A stretch of 64,000 nucleotides of DNA from Burkholderia cepacia (lineage in GTDB: Bacteria > Pseudomonadota > Gammaproteobacteria > Burkholderiales > Burkholderiaceae). Shown in pieces: positions 48,026 to 60,184 of the stretch. A program made the translations under genes and the position numbers. The notes beneath the pieces are model-generated. The model was not told the origin of the DNA and searched no databases. It saw only the letters and a list, made by a program, of their open reading frames with translations. The DNA is taken from assembly GCF_001039005.1 (NCBI RefSeq), contig NZ_LDWR01000013.1, positions 62,001-126,000 of the forward strand, read 5' to 3'. How positions within the stretch are numbered: the first letter of the stretch is position 1; every line of letters starts with the position of its first letter.

Positions 48026-49420
48026 CTATTTCCCGATACAAAACCTGCTGAAAATCACCCCCAGCAGATCATCCGAAGTGAACTCCCCGGTAATCGCATT
48101 GAGCTGCTCCTGCGCGAGCCGCAGCTCCTCCGCAAACAGATCGAGCGACTGCGCGCGCTGCTCCGCATGATCCGCTGCCTGCGCGAGATGCTCCTGCGCG
48201 GCCCGCAGCGCGATCAGGTGCCGCTCGCGCGCGAGATACACGCCCTCGGCCCCCGCCTGCCATCCCGCGATCCGCAGCAGCTCCGCACGCAGCATGTCGA
48301 TCCCGTCGCCGCGCTTCGCGGACAGATGCACCTCGGTCAGATCCCCTTCCGCAGCCGGATGCTCGACACAAGCCGGCACACCAGTCAGATCCGTCTTGTT
48401 CAGTACGCGCACCACCGGCACGCCGCCCGGAAACCGCGCGGCGATCACCTCGTCATCCGGCGTCAGCCCCGTGCGCGAATCGAGCAGGTGCAGCACGACG
48501 TCCGCGCGCTCGATCTCGCTCCACGTGCGCGCAATGCCGATCCGCTCGACCTCATCCTCCGTCTCGCGCAGCCCGGCCGTATCGATGATGTGCAGCGGAA
48601 TCCCTTCGACCTGGATCGTCTGCGCAACCTTGTCGCGCGTCGTCCCGGCGATCGGCGTGACGATCGCCAGCTCCGCGCCGGCCAGCGCGTTCAGCAGCGA
48701 CGACTTGCCGACGTTCGGCTGCCCCGCGAGCACGACCGACAACCCTTCGCGCAACAACGCACCCTGCCGCGCATCGCCGAGCACATGCACGAGCTGCGCG
48801 CGGATCTTCGCGAGCTTGCCGCGCGCGTCGGCCGCTTCCAGGAAGTCGATCTCCTCTTCCGGAAAATCCAGCGTCGCCTCGACCAGCATCCGCAGCGTGA
48901 TCACGTCGTCGACAAGCGCATGGATCTGCCGCGAGAACGCGCCGTCGAGCGACCGCCCGGCCGAGCGTGCCGCCGCCTCGGTGCTCGCCTCGATCAGGTC
49001 GGCAACCGCCTCGGCCTGCGCAAGGTCCAGCTTGTCGTTCAGGAACGCGCGCCGCGTGAACTCGCCCGGCTCCGCGAGCCGCAACCCGAAGCCGCGCCCC
49101 GCATCCAGGCAGCGCTGCAGCAGCAACTGCATCACGATCGGCCCGCCATGGCCCTGCAGCTCGAGCACGTGCTCGCCGGTGTACGAGTGCGGCGCCGGGA
49201 AATACAGCGCGATGCCGCGGTCGAGCGGCGCGCCGTGCTCGTCGAGGAACGGCACGTAGCTCGCATGGCGCGGCGCGAGCTTCTGCCCGCACAACGCGTC
49301 GATCAGCGGCAGCGCGGCCGCCTCGCCGCCGCGCCCGAACGACACGCGGACGACACCGATGCCGCCCCGGCCGGCAGCAGTGGCAATGGCGACGATCGGA
49401 TCGGAATCGGTAGCGAGCAT
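48026..49420 (-). CDS. mnmE: tRNA uridine-5-carboxymethylaminomethyl modification GTPase MnmE
   Basis: MnmE works with MnmG to modify U34 in certain tRNAs. The 464-residue product has the N-terminal folate-binding domain ([20 protein letters not shown]), the G domain with [16 protein letters not shown] (G1), [13 protein letters not shown] (G3) and NKTDLTG (G4), and the C-terminal conserved CIGK. I start it at [10 protein letters not shown]; the frame is open 86 codons upstream. Its place next to yidC is the usual one; the mnmG-rsmG-parAB block is not in the window. Confidence 0.96.
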   Translation of the reverse strand: MLATDSDPIVAIATAAGRGGIGVVRVSFGRGGEAAALPLIDALCGQKLAPRHASYVPFLDEHGAPLDRGIALYFPAPHSYTGEHVLELQGHGGPIVMQLLLQRCLDAGRGFGLRLAEPGEFTRRAFLNDKLDLAQAEAVADLIEASTEAAARSAGRSLDGAFSRQIHALVDDVITLRMLVEATLDFPEEEIDFLEAADARGKLAKIRAQLVHVLGDARQGALLREGLSVVLAGQPNVGKSSLLNALAGAELAIVTPIAGTTRDKVAQTIQVEGIPLHIIDTAGLRETEDEVERIGIARTWSEIERADVVLHLLDSRTGLTPDDEVIAARFPGGVPVVRVLNKTDLTGVPACVEHPAAEGDLTEVHLSAKRGDGIDMLRAELLRIAGWQAGAEGVYLARERHLIALRAAQEHLAQAADHAEQRAQSLDLFAEELRLAQEQLNAITGEFTSDDLLGVIFSRFCIGK

Positions 49421-49695
49421 GGGAATCGGATGAATCGGGTGGTCAGACAGTGAGTGGTGCGCCCGCGCAACAGTTCGGGCATCGGATCGCCGGCATTGTA
49501 GCGTGCCGGCCCACACGCCACCGGCCGCCACGCAGGATTCGGACTCGCCCGAATTTATCCCGCCGGGGATAAGTCGAGTATCAGTCCAACGCAATGTCGC
49601 AGCCACCGTTTCGGACGAGTATGCCTGCCGGAGCGGCTTGACGCTGCGTCCCTCAATTCCGTCATCCATCCCGGGCAAGGCCGGGATTCGTCCGA

Positions 49696-49715
49696 ATGAG
49701 ATACGTTTATCTCAT
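49696..49715. promoter_or_regulatory. Perfect palindrome upstream of the HTH regulator
   Basis: ATGAGATA-CGTT-TATCTCAT is a perfect 8-bp inverted repeat with a 4-base spacer, centred about 54 bases upstream of the HTH gene start. It has the size and symmetry of a repressor operator. A second, imperfect dyad TTATCC-N6-GGATAA lies at 49555-49572. Confidence 0.65.
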
Positions 49716-49758
49716 ATGGTTGTCTGAAACGCGGCGGTGGAATTGCACAATCTCCCCC

Positions 49759-50193
49759 ATGCCGACATCCGAAGAAAAAGCCGCGTTCTCGGAACGCCTG
49801 AAATTCGCCCTGCGGCGCAGCCCGGAGAAGGTCACCGGCGCGACGGAGCTTGCGAACCGATTCAATCTGCGCCACCGCGGAACGCATCCCGTTTCGCCGC
49901 AAACCGCGCACAAATGGCTGACGGGCCGCACGATTCCGACGTCGGACAAACTCGAAACGCTCGCCGAATGGCTGCGCGTCGAACTGCACTGGCTGCATTA
50001 CGGCCCGTCGCCGAGCGTGATCGAGCACCCGACGCCGCAACCGCTGCCGCGCGACGAGCGCTATCCGCCGACGCCCGAGACAATCGAACTCGCGTCGAAG
50101 ATCGAGGCACTTTCTCCGCATCAGCGCTACCTCGTTCAGGAACTGATCGAGCAGTTCTACGGCGAGCCGAAAATCGAAGCGAAGAAGGCCTGA
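49759..50193 (+). CDS. Helix-turn-helix (Cro/CI-like) regulator
   Basis: The 144-residue product has an N-terminal XRE/Cro-like DNA-binding domain (FSERLKFALRRSPEKVTGAT, then VSPQTAHKWLTGRTIPTSDK) and a short C-terminal helical tail (IEALSPHQRYLVQELIEQFY) that may dimerise. It has no peptidase domain. It is transcribed opposite to mnmE and yidC. Start ATG 49759 is chosen because the frame upstream has no similarity. Target genes are unknown; autoregulation through the upstream palindrome is plausible. Confidence 0.82.
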   Translation: MPTSEEKAAFSERLKFALRRSPEKVTGATELANRFNLRHRGTHPVSPQTAHKWLTGRTIPTSDKLETLAEWLRVELHWLHYGPSPSVIEHPTPQPLPRDERYPPTPETIELASKIEALSPHQRYLVQELIEQFYGEPKIEAKKA

Positions 50194-50245
50194 GCGGGAA
50201 CGGCACGCGCATCGCACGGCGCGCGCCGCCGCCAGCCAACAAAAA

Positions 50246-50277
50246 AGCCGCATGGGCGAACCATGCGGCTTTTTTTG
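50246..50277. terminator. Bidirectional terminator between the HTH gene and yidC
   Basis: A perfect 10-bp stem AGCCGCATGG (50246-50255) / CCATGCGGCT (50261-50270) with loop GCGAA has an A-run before it and a T-run after it. It serves both convergent genes. Confidence 0.92.
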
Positions 50278-50319
50278 CGTGCATCGCGGGCGGCTCGCCG
50301 CCCGCGGGTGCGCCGGGCG

Positions 50320-51987
50320 TCAGGCCGGCTTCTTCTTGACGCCGCCGAGCTTGCGCGTGATGTAGTACTGCTGCGCGATCGACAGCACGTTGTTCACGAC
50401 GTAATACAGCACGAGGCCGGCCGGGAAGAAGAAGAACATGACCGAGAACGCGATCGGCATGAACTTCATCATCTTCGCCTGGACCGGGTCCGGCGGCGTC
50501 GGGTTCAGGCTCGTCTGCACGAACATCGACACGGCCATCAGCACCGGCAGGATGAAGAACGGATCGCGCTGCGACAAGTCGTGGATCCACAGAATCCACG
50601 GCGCGCCGCGCATTTCGACCGATGCGAGCAGCACCCAGTACAGCGAGATGAACACCGGGATCTGGATCACGACCGGCAGGCAGCCGCCGAACGGATTGAC
50701 CTTCTCGGTCTTGTACAGCTCCATCAGCGCCGAATTCATCTTCTGCGGATCGCTCTTGAAGCGTTCGCGCAGCGCCTGCATGCGCGGCGTGATTTCCTTC
50801 ATGCGCGCCATCGACTTGTAGCTCGCGGCCGACAGCGGGAAGAACACGGCCTTGATCAGCACCGTCAGCAGCACGATCGCCCAGCCCCAGTTGCCGACGT
50901 AGCCGTGGATCTTCTCGAGCAGCCAGAACAGCGGCTTCGCGATGATCGTCACCCAGCCGTAGTCCTTCACGAGTTCCAGGCCCGGCGCGATGCCTTCGAG
51001 CATGCGCTCTTCTTCCGGACCGGCGAACAGGCGAGCCTGCACGTCGGCCGACTGGCCCGGCGCGATCGCGGCGACCGGCTGCTTCACGCCGACGCGGTAC
51101 AGCGTCGGATCGATCTTCTCCGCGTAGATGTCGCGCTTCACGCCCTGCTGCGGAATCCATGCCGACGCGAAGTAGTGCTGCACCATCGCGACCCAGCCGT
51201 TGTCGGCGGAGGTCACGTAGTCGGCCTTGTTCTTGTCGAGGTCGCTGAAGTTGATCTTCTGGAAGTGCTTCGCGTCCGTGTAGACCGCCGGCCCGAGGAA
51301 CGTGTGCGAGAACATCGGCGTTTCGACGGCCGTGTTGTCGCGGACGAGTTCCATGTAGACCGTCGGCGTGACAGGCGTCGTGCCGACGTTGTCGATCTTG
51401 GTATCGACGCCGATCACGTAGCTGCCGCGCGTGAACGTGTAGGTCTTCACGACCTTCACGCCACCCTTCACCGGCGATTCGAACGACAGCTTCAGCGCGT
51501 TCTGGTCGCCCGCCAGCGAAGTCGAGCCGGTGTTCACCTGCGTGTAGACGTCGTTGTGGTTCGGGAAGTCGCCGCCGAGCAGGCCCGAGCGTGCGAGATA
51601 CGTGTGGCCGGCCGTGTGGTCGAACAGCGTGATGTACAGGTCAGGCTGCTTGCCGTCGCCCTGCTTCTTCAGCGTCAGCTTCGCGAGCGTGCCGCCGCGC
51701 GTGTCGATTTCGCCGTCGTACACGTCGGTCGAGAACTTCACGAGCTGCGCCTGTGCGGCCGGTGCCGTCGTCGACGGTGCGGTGCCGGCTGCGGCGGCAG
51801 GCACTTCACCTGCGGTCGTCGTCGTCGCGCCCGTGCCCGATGCGCCGCCGGCAGCAGCCGCGGGGGCCGTTTGCGTAGCGCTCGGGAAGAACATCGACGG
51901 GCGTCCATGGGACCGCTGCCAGTTGTCGTACAGCATGACAGCTGACATGAAGAAGATCACCCATAGGACGGTGCGTTTGATATCCAT
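50320..51987 (-). CDS. yidC: Membrane protein insertase YidC
   Basis: YidC inserts proteins into the inner membrane alone or with SecYEG. The 555-residue product has the N-terminal anchor ([20 protein letters not shown]), an Ala/Thr/Gly-rich linker, the large periplasmic P1 domain and the C-terminal five-helix core with [40 protein letters not shown] and [20 protein letters not shown]. It is read in the order rpmH-rnpA-yidD-yidC. The start is 69 codons inside the longest open frame. Confidence 0.97.
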   Translation of the reverse strand: MDIKRTVLWVIFFMSAVMLYDNWQRSHGRPSMFFPSATQTAPAAAAGGASGTGATTTTAGEVPAAAAGTAPSTTAPAAQAQLVKFSTDVYDGEIDTRGGTLAKLTLKKQGDGKQPDLYITLFDHTAGHTYLARSGLLGGDFPNHNDVYTQVNTGSTSLAGDQNALKLSFESPVKGGVKVVKTYTFTRGSYVIGVDTKIDNVGTTPVTPTVYMELVRDNTAVETPMFSHTFLGPAVYTDAKHFQKINFSDLDKNKADYVTSADNGWVAMVQHYFASAWIPQQGVKRDIYAEKIDPTLYRVGVKQPVAAIAPGQSADVQARLFAGPEEERMLEGIAPGLELVKDYGWVTIIAKPLFWLLEKIHGYVGNWGWAIVLLTVLIKAVFFPLSAASYKSMARMKEITPRMQALRERFKSDPQKMNSALMELYKTEKVNPFGGCLPVVIQIPVFISLYWVLLASVEMRGAPWILWIHDLSQRDPFFILPVLMAVSMFVQTSLNPTPPDPVQAKMMKFMPIAFSVMFFFFPAGLVLYYVVNNVLSIAQQYYITRKLGGVKKKPA

Positions 51988-51995
51988 GCGTTGTC

Positions 51996-52262
51996 TCAGA
52001 GTCGATGGGACCGCGCGTCGGCTTCGCCGCGAGCGCGAGTGTCGGAGTTGGGCGGCGGGACGAGGTCGATGCCGCCCGCGGAAAACGGATGGCATCGGCA
52101 CACGCGCCTGACGGCGAGATACGTGCCGCGCGCGGCGCCATGATACTGGATTGCCTCGCGCGCGTAATCCGAACAGGAAGGATAAAAACGGCAACGGTTG
52201 CCGAGCAGAGGGCTCACGGCAACCTTGTAGAAGCGCAGCAAGGCGATCAATACCGTTTCCAT
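51996..52262 (-). CDS. yidD: Membrane protein insertion efficiency factor YidD
   Basis: The 88-residue product has the YidD motif [20 protein letters not shown] followed by [13 protein letters not shown] with three conserved cysteines, then [18 protein letters not shown]. It helps YidC-dependent insertion. It lies between rnpA and yidC, as in most proteobacteria, with an 8-base gap before yidC. Confidence 0.95.
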   Translation of the reverse strand: METVLIALLRFYKVAVSPLLGNRCRFYPSCSDYAREAIQYHGAARGTYLAVRRVCRCHPFSAGGIDLVPPPNSDTRARGEADARSHRL

Positions 52263-52337
52263 ACCTTGGGCGGCGCCGTTCGGCGCCGCGTCAAAACCGG
52301 CCGGGCGGGCGCGAACGCCGCACCGCGGACGGATGCG

Positions 52338-52745
52338 TCACTCGGACGCGGGCTTCGACGCGCGGCGAGCGATCTCCCGGACTGCCCTGTCGAGCAGTTC
52401 GCGGATTTCGGCCGCGCACATCGCCGCGAGCGGGGCGGAAGCCGCGCTCGGCAGCGCTTTCTTGTCGAAGCGCGTGTGCTGCCGCAGCAGCAGGTCGTAA
52501 CCGGCGAATTCGGCCCGGCGCACGCGAAATGCATCGCGCGCCAGCCGCTTCACCAGATTACGCGTGACTGCACGCGGCGCGTACTTCTTGCCGACGACGA
52601 GCCCCAGACGCGCGGGCTGACCGGTCGGCTTGCCGTAGATCACGAAGTGCGCGGAGCGCCGCCAAGGGCGCAAACGAAAAACGGATGAAAATTCATCCGT
52701 TTTCAGAAGTCGCGCAGCTTTCGGGAAGGCGGCTTTCGTCTGCAA
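52338..52745 (-). CDS. rnpA: Ribonuclease P protein component
   Basis: RnpA is the protein subunit that helps the RNA of RNase P mature tRNA 5' ends. The product has [20 protein letters not shown] and the RNR motif [17 protein letters not shown]. No ATG stands near the start of similarity. I use TTG 52745 (135 residues); another TTG at 52808 would give 156 residues and lie close to rpmH. It forms the rpmH-rnpA-yidD-yidC run. Confidence 0.9.
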   Translation of the reverse strand: MQTKAAFPKAARLLKTDEFSSVFRLRPWRRSAHFVIYGKPTGQPARLGLVVGKKYAPRAVTRNLVKRLARDAFRVRRAEFAGYDLLLRQHTRFDKKALPSAASAPLAAMCAAEIRELLDRAVREIARRASKPASE

Positions 52746-52814
52746 CGGATTCGCACCCGGCTCGACGGCACCTTCCGCAGGACTGCGGACGGCGGACACA
52801 GCGCGCAACCTGCC

Positions 52815-52949
52815 TTAGATGGCGAGGCGCTTGCGGCCCTTCGCGCGGCGAGCGTTGATGACCTTGCGGCCACCTGCCGTCTTCATACGGACACGGAAGC
52901 CATGGGTGCGCTTGCGGCGCGTCACGGACGGTTGGTAAGTACGTTTCAT
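52815..52949 (-). CDS. rpmH: 50S ribosomal protein L34
   Basis: The 44-residue product [20 protein letters not shown]... is the very basic, highly conserved ribosomal protein L34; it ends [11 protein letters not shown]. It is the first gene of the rpmH-rnpA-yidD-yidC block and is divergent from dnaA. Confidence 0.98.
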
Positions 52950-53064
52950 GATGTTCTCACTTGTTCGAGAATGTCGAAATTCAGGGGACCGCGTGCCCTT
53001 AACCGGAGGCATTCGGGCGAACGCAATCGCCGGGAATACAGGATTGGTTTTCGCGGAACCCGCT

Positions 53065-53093
53065 ATTTAAACCGGTTTTCTGTTGGCGGTCAA
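53065..53093 (-). promoter_or_regulatory. rpmH promoter
   Basis: On the minus strand TTGACC (53093-53088), 17 bases, TTAAAT (53070-53065) is a good sigma-70-type promoter about 115 bases upstream of rpmH. A 10-bp palindrome AAACCGGTTT (53069-53078) overlaps the -10 box. Confidence 0.6.
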
Positions 53094-53159
53094 TACCTTA
53101 GGAGTCGTCCGCCTGTGCCGACCCCGGCCGATCCGGCCCTGCGACCCACCATCACAGCC

Positions 53160-53199
53160 TGTGGATAAGTCCCGCTGTGGCGGCGTTTGGCGTTAGAAT
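53160..53199 (+). promoter_or_regulatory. DnaA box and likely -10 region of dnaA
   Basis: TGTGGATAA (53160-53168) is the reverse complement of the consensus DnaA box TTATCCACA. TAGAAT (53194-53199) is a possible dnaA -10 box with no good -35. The box would lie at the -35 region, as expected for autorepression by DnaA. Confidence 0.55.
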
Positions 53200-53370
53200 C
53201 TCGCCTTATCTCCAAGAATCCCGCACGCCGCCTCGGCGCTCGCCTGCCTCTCCACGACTGTGACGCAGGCGTCCGAGGCACGCTCGCACGACCGCTTCGG
53301 GCCTTGTTGCGCGATTGCGACAAGGGCGCCTGCGAGCCGCGCTGTGCATGCAAAAAACGACAGTTACTTG

Positions 53371-54939
53371 ATGAACGATTTCTGGCAACACTGTTCCGCA
53401 CTGCTGGAGCGCGAGCTGACGCCCCAGCAGTACGTGACGTGGATCAAACCCTTGGCCCCGGTGGCCTTCGATGCGTCGGCGAACACGCTGTCCATCGCCG
53501 CGCCGAACCGTTTCAAGCTGGACTGGGTCAAGAGCCAGTTTTCGGGCCGGATCTCCGATCTGGCCCGGGATTTCTGGAACGCGCCGATCGAAGTCCAGTT
53601 CGTCCTCGATCCCAAAGCCGGCATGCGTAGCGCCGCGGCCGGTGCAGCACCGGGCGCCGGCGTCCCGCGCGCGCCGCTGCAGCCGACCGGCCCGGCCGCC
53701 ACGGTGGCCGCGATCGCCGCGAACCTGAGCGCGAATGCCGCCGCTGCGTCCAGCGTGCCGATGACGCCGTCGGCCGCCGCCGCGCACCACCTGAATGCCG
53801 ACGACGCCGATATCGACCTGCCGAGCCTGCCCGCGCACGAAGCGGCCGCCGGCCGCCGCACGTGGCGCCCGGGCCCCGGCGCCGCGCCGTCCGGCGGCGA
53901 AGCCGATTCGATGTACGAGCGCTCGAAGCTGAACCCCGTGCTCACGTTCGACAACTTCGTGACCGGTAAAGCGAACCAGCTTGCGCGCGCCGCCGCGATC
54001 CAGGTCGCCGACAACCCCGGCATCTCGTACAACCCGCTGTTCCTGTACGGCGGCGTCGGCCTCGGCAAGACCCACCTGATCCACGCGATCGGCAACCAGC
54101 TGCTGCTCGACAAGGCCGGCGCGCGAATCCGCTACATCCACGCCGAGCAATACGTGTCGGACGTGGTGAAGGCGTACCAGCGCAAGGCGTTCGACGACTT
54201 CAAGCGCTACTACCACTCGCTCGACCTGCTGCTGATCGACGATATCCAGTTCTTCTCCGGCAAGTCGCGCACGCAGGAAGAATTCTTCTACGCGTTCGAG
54301 GCTCTGGTTGCGAACAAGGCGCAGGTGATCATCACCAGCGACACGTATCCGAAGGAGATTTCGGGGATCGACGATCGCCTGATCTCGCGCTTCGACTCGG
54401 GCCTCACCGTTGCGATCGAGCCGCCCGAGCTGGAAATGCGCGTCGCGATCCTGATGCGCAAGGCGCAGTCGGAAGGCGTGAACCTGTCGGAGGACGTCGC
54501 GTTCTTCGTCGCGAAGCACCTGCGCTCGAACGTGCGCGAACTTGAAGGCGCGCTGCGCAAGATCCTCGCGTATTCGAAGTTCCACGGCCGCGAGATCTCG
54601 ATCGAGCTGACCAAGGAAGCGCTGAAGGACCTGCTGACCGTGCAGAACCGGCAGATTTCGGTCGAGAACATCCAGAAGACCGTCGCCGACTTCTACAACA
54701 TCAAGGTCGCGGACATGTATTCGAAGAAGCGTCCGGCGAACATCGCGCGGCCGCGGCAGATCGCGATGTACCTCGCGAAGGAACTCACGCAGAAGAGCCT
54801 GCCGGAAATCGGCGAGCTGTTCGGCGGGCGCGATCACACCACCGTGCTGCATGCCGTGCGCAAGATCGCCGACGAGCGCAGCAAGGACGCGCAGCTCAAC
54901 CACGAGCTGCACGTGCTGGAACAGACGCTGAAGGGCTGA
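53371..54939 (+). CDS. dnaA: Chromosomal replication initiator DnaA
   Basis: The 522-residue product has domain I ([20 protein letters not shown]), a long Ala/Pro-rich linker (about residues 90-180), the AAA+ domain with Walker [18 protein letters not shown] and Walker [14 protein letters not shown], and the DNA-binding domain IV with the signature [16 protein letters not shown]. The linker is longer than in E. coli, as is common in Burkholderia. dnaA-dnaN-gyrB follow in the same direction. Confidence 0.98.
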   Translation: MNDFWQHCSALLERELTPQQYVTWIKPLAPVAFDASANTLSIAAPNRFKLDWVKSQFSGRISDLARDFWNAPIEVQFVLDPKAGMRSAAAGAAPGAGVPRAPLQPTGPAATVAAIAANLSANAAAASSVPMTPSAAAAHHLNADDADIDLPSLPAHEAAAGRRTWRPGPGAAPSGGEADSMYERSKLNPVLTFDNFVTGKANQLARAAAIQVADNPGISYNPLFLYGGVGLGKTHLIHAIGNQLLLDKAGARIRYIHAEQYVSDVVKAYQRKAFDDFKRYYHSLDLLLIDDIQFFSGKSRTQEEFFYAFEALVANKAQVIITSDTYPKEISGIDDRLISRFDSGLTVAIEPPELEMRVAILMRKAQSEGVNLSEDVAFFVAKHLRSNVRELEGALRKILAYSKFHGREISIELTKEALKDLLTVQNRQISVENIQKTVADFYNIKVADMYSKKRPANIARPRQIAMYLAKELTQKSLPEIGELFGGRDHTTVLHAVRKIADERSKDAQLNHELHVLEQTLKG

Positions 54940-54968
54940 GCGCGCGGGCGCGCTTGATAATTCGGCAT

Positions 54969-54999
54969 CCGCCCCAAATTAAGGGGGGCGGTTCGGTTT
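54969..54999 (+). terminator. Hairpin between dnaA and dnaN
   Basis: CCGCCCC (54969-54975) can pair with GGGGCGG (54985-54991); TTCGGTTTT follows. It is a terminator or attenuator candidate in the 169-base dnaA-dnaN gap. Confidence 0.5.
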
Positions 55000-55108
55000 T
55001 GAGGCACAATACTGGTTTGACCGCCCCGGTGGAGGCGGGCCAAGAGCCCGGCCGGCGGGGCGCTGCGAGGCTGCTGCGCTGCAGGCCGTTACTCAACGAA
55101 GGAACTCT

Positions 55109-58883
<3,775 letters not shown>

Positions 58884-58903
58884 CATGTAGGTTGTCAGAG
58901 ATA

Positions 58904-58963
58904 GTGAAAATTTTGTCACTGAGATGAAAAAAATTTCTCACTATTCGTGAAAATTTGGTCACT
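58904..58963. repeat. TnsB-binding-site-like repeats at the transposon end
   Basis: GTGAAAATTTTGTCACT (58904-58920) and GTGAAAATTTGGTCACT (58947-58963) differ at one base; both are near-palindromic around GTGA/TCAC. Between them GATGAAAAAAATTTCTCACT (58923-58942) is a diverged copy. Another partial copy GTGAAAATAA lies at 59079-59088. Arrays of about 20-bp sites at the tips are characteristic of Tn7 ends. Confidence 0.75.
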
Positions 58964-58967
58964 GTTG

Positions 58968-59012
58968 TAGCCCGGTCGACTGCCCATGTCTTCCGGGCTA
59001 TTTTATTTTTTG
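58968..59012 (+). terminator. Terminator just inside the transposon end
   Basis: TAGCCCGG (58968-58975) pairs with CCGGGCTA (58993-59000), followed by TTTTATTTTTT. It would stop gyrB read-through before it reaches tnsA. Confidence 0.75.
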
Positions 59013-59185
59013 GCGCCACAAATCCCATCACACCAAAACAAACGGGTTTTAATGCAATAAATATTGCACATTGCACCAGTGAAAATAACCCGCGCAATAG
59101 AAAGACAAAATTACCTAGCAGTATCAAGGCGGTGCCCTTACCATTCGGCATGATCGATTCGCAGCACAAAATACTGCAATAATCA

Positions 59186-59213
59186 TTGACCGCGCGCCGA
59201 CAATCAATAAAAT
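59186..59213 (+). promoter_or_regulatory. Candidate promoter of the tns operon
   Basis: TTGACC (59186-59191), 16 bases, TAAAAT (59208-59213) lies about 270 bases upstream of tnsA. It is the best sigma-70-like pair in the leader. Confidence 0.45.
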
Positions 59214-59485
59214 AACGTCTTCGCCGGAAAAAGGTGCTAATTTTAATCAGAACTGTGCTCACCCAGTAAACTGGCAGCGAGCAAAAAATGGAGAGCAGAA
59301 TGTAAAAACGGAGCAACCCCCCTATTGGAAGCTTGCCCCGCTGGTGGGAGCTGACGCTACCCGACTTAGACAATCGAAGTATCGTCAATCCCCCGCCTGC
59401 GGTCAAGTTTTTGCGTCCAATTTTTTCTGATCTCGCAAGTCGAGAGGGTTTAACGCGCCCTTTTAATTTGCGAGCGGAGCGAATC

Positions 59486-60184
59486 ATGCAAAACAATCCG
59501 CATGCCGCCGTCAGGTCGACGGCCAGGCAGGGGATTCATCATACCCCCGCACGACAAGTAGTTCGGCCTACCGGCGGGATTTTCCGCGGCCGTTTCCCTT
59601 CCCGAAAGTCAGGCCGATCAGTGGCGTTCGAGTCTTTGATCGAGCGTGACGCCTTGCTTCTCTTCGAGTTCTCTCGCGGCGTGATCAGCTATCGAGAACA
59701 ACCCTACTCGATCTATTACTCGCTCGAAGGTAAATCGCGGAAGTACACGCCGGACTTTGAACTCACTCTCGCCAGCGGTGCAGTGCTGCTCATTGAGGTC
59801 AAACCAGAAGAAAAAGCGCGCGTGCCAGACGAACAGAGGCGACTGCGGCGAATCGGGGAACATTTCTCCGAGCTAGGCGCGCTGTTTCGAGTCTTGACGG
59901 ACACTCAGATTCGTAGCGACGCGCTTCTGCCTAACCTGAACGCATTGTTCCCCTATTTAAGCAAGCCAATGTCAGGGCTGCAACGACGACTGGCCGTGGC
60001 ACCGCTCCTCGACGAGCCGCTCCTGACGGTCGCACACGCCCGCGTTCGTCTCGGATCAATTACGGAAGTTTGGCGACTCCTTGCTCAAGATTTACTTACC
60101 TGCGATCTGCATCAACCGTTGAGTGAATCGACTGCTTTGTCCATACAAAACCGCGAGCCGAATGATGAAGAACTTTATTTTTAA
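59486..60184 (+). CDS. tnsA: Tn7-like transposon endonuclease TnsA
   Basis: TnsA cuts the 5' ends of the transposon so that, with TnsB, the element is fully excised. The 232-residue product has the TnsA nuclease core: FESLIERDALLLFEF (E49/E53), the metal-binding aspartate in RKYTPDFEL (D90) and IEVKPEEK (E104, K106), i.e. a restriction-endonuclease-like E-D-ExK site. The C-terminal part is a short winged-helix-like region. ATG 59486 has GCGGAG 6 bases upstream; the frame extends 51 codons further. It overlaps tnsB by 23 bases. Confidence 0.9.
   Translation: MQNNPHAAVRSTARQGIHHTPARQVVRPTGGIFRGRFPSRKSGRSVAFESLIERDALLLFEFSRGVISYREQPYSIYYSLEGKSRKYTPDFELTLASGAVLLIEVKPEEKARVPDEQRRLRRIGEHFSELGALFRVLTDTQIRSDALLPNLNALFPYLSKPMSGLQRRLAVAPLLDEPLLTVAHARVRLGSITEVWRLLAQDLLTCDLHQPLSESTALSIQNREPNDEELYF

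Larger units (their letters stand above)
52950..53370. other. rpmH-dnaA intergenic region
   Basis: About 420 bases. It contains the rpmH promoter, one consensus DnaA box (TGTGGATAA, 53160-53168) and a near match TTATCTCCA (53206-53214). I see no cluster of DnaA boxes and no strong AT-rich unwinding element, so I do not call oriC here. Confidence 0.6.
58964..59485. other. Leader region of the tns operon
   Basis: About 520 bases without a supported gene. It contains a terminator-like hairpin (described separately), an inverted repeat TGCAAT-AAAT-ATTGCA at 59053-59068 that could be an operator, and a candidate promoter at 59186-59213. A 218-codon open frame on the minus strand crosses into gyrB and is treated as spurious. 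Confidence 0.45.

Noticed and set aside
52950..53370. oriC between rpmH and dnaA
   Set aside because: Only one consensus DnaA box and no obvious unwinding element were found; a call would rest on gene order alone.
58955..59182. 75-codon plus-strand frame in the tns leader
   Set aside because: No ribosome binding site, no similarity, and it overlaps the terminator hairpin.
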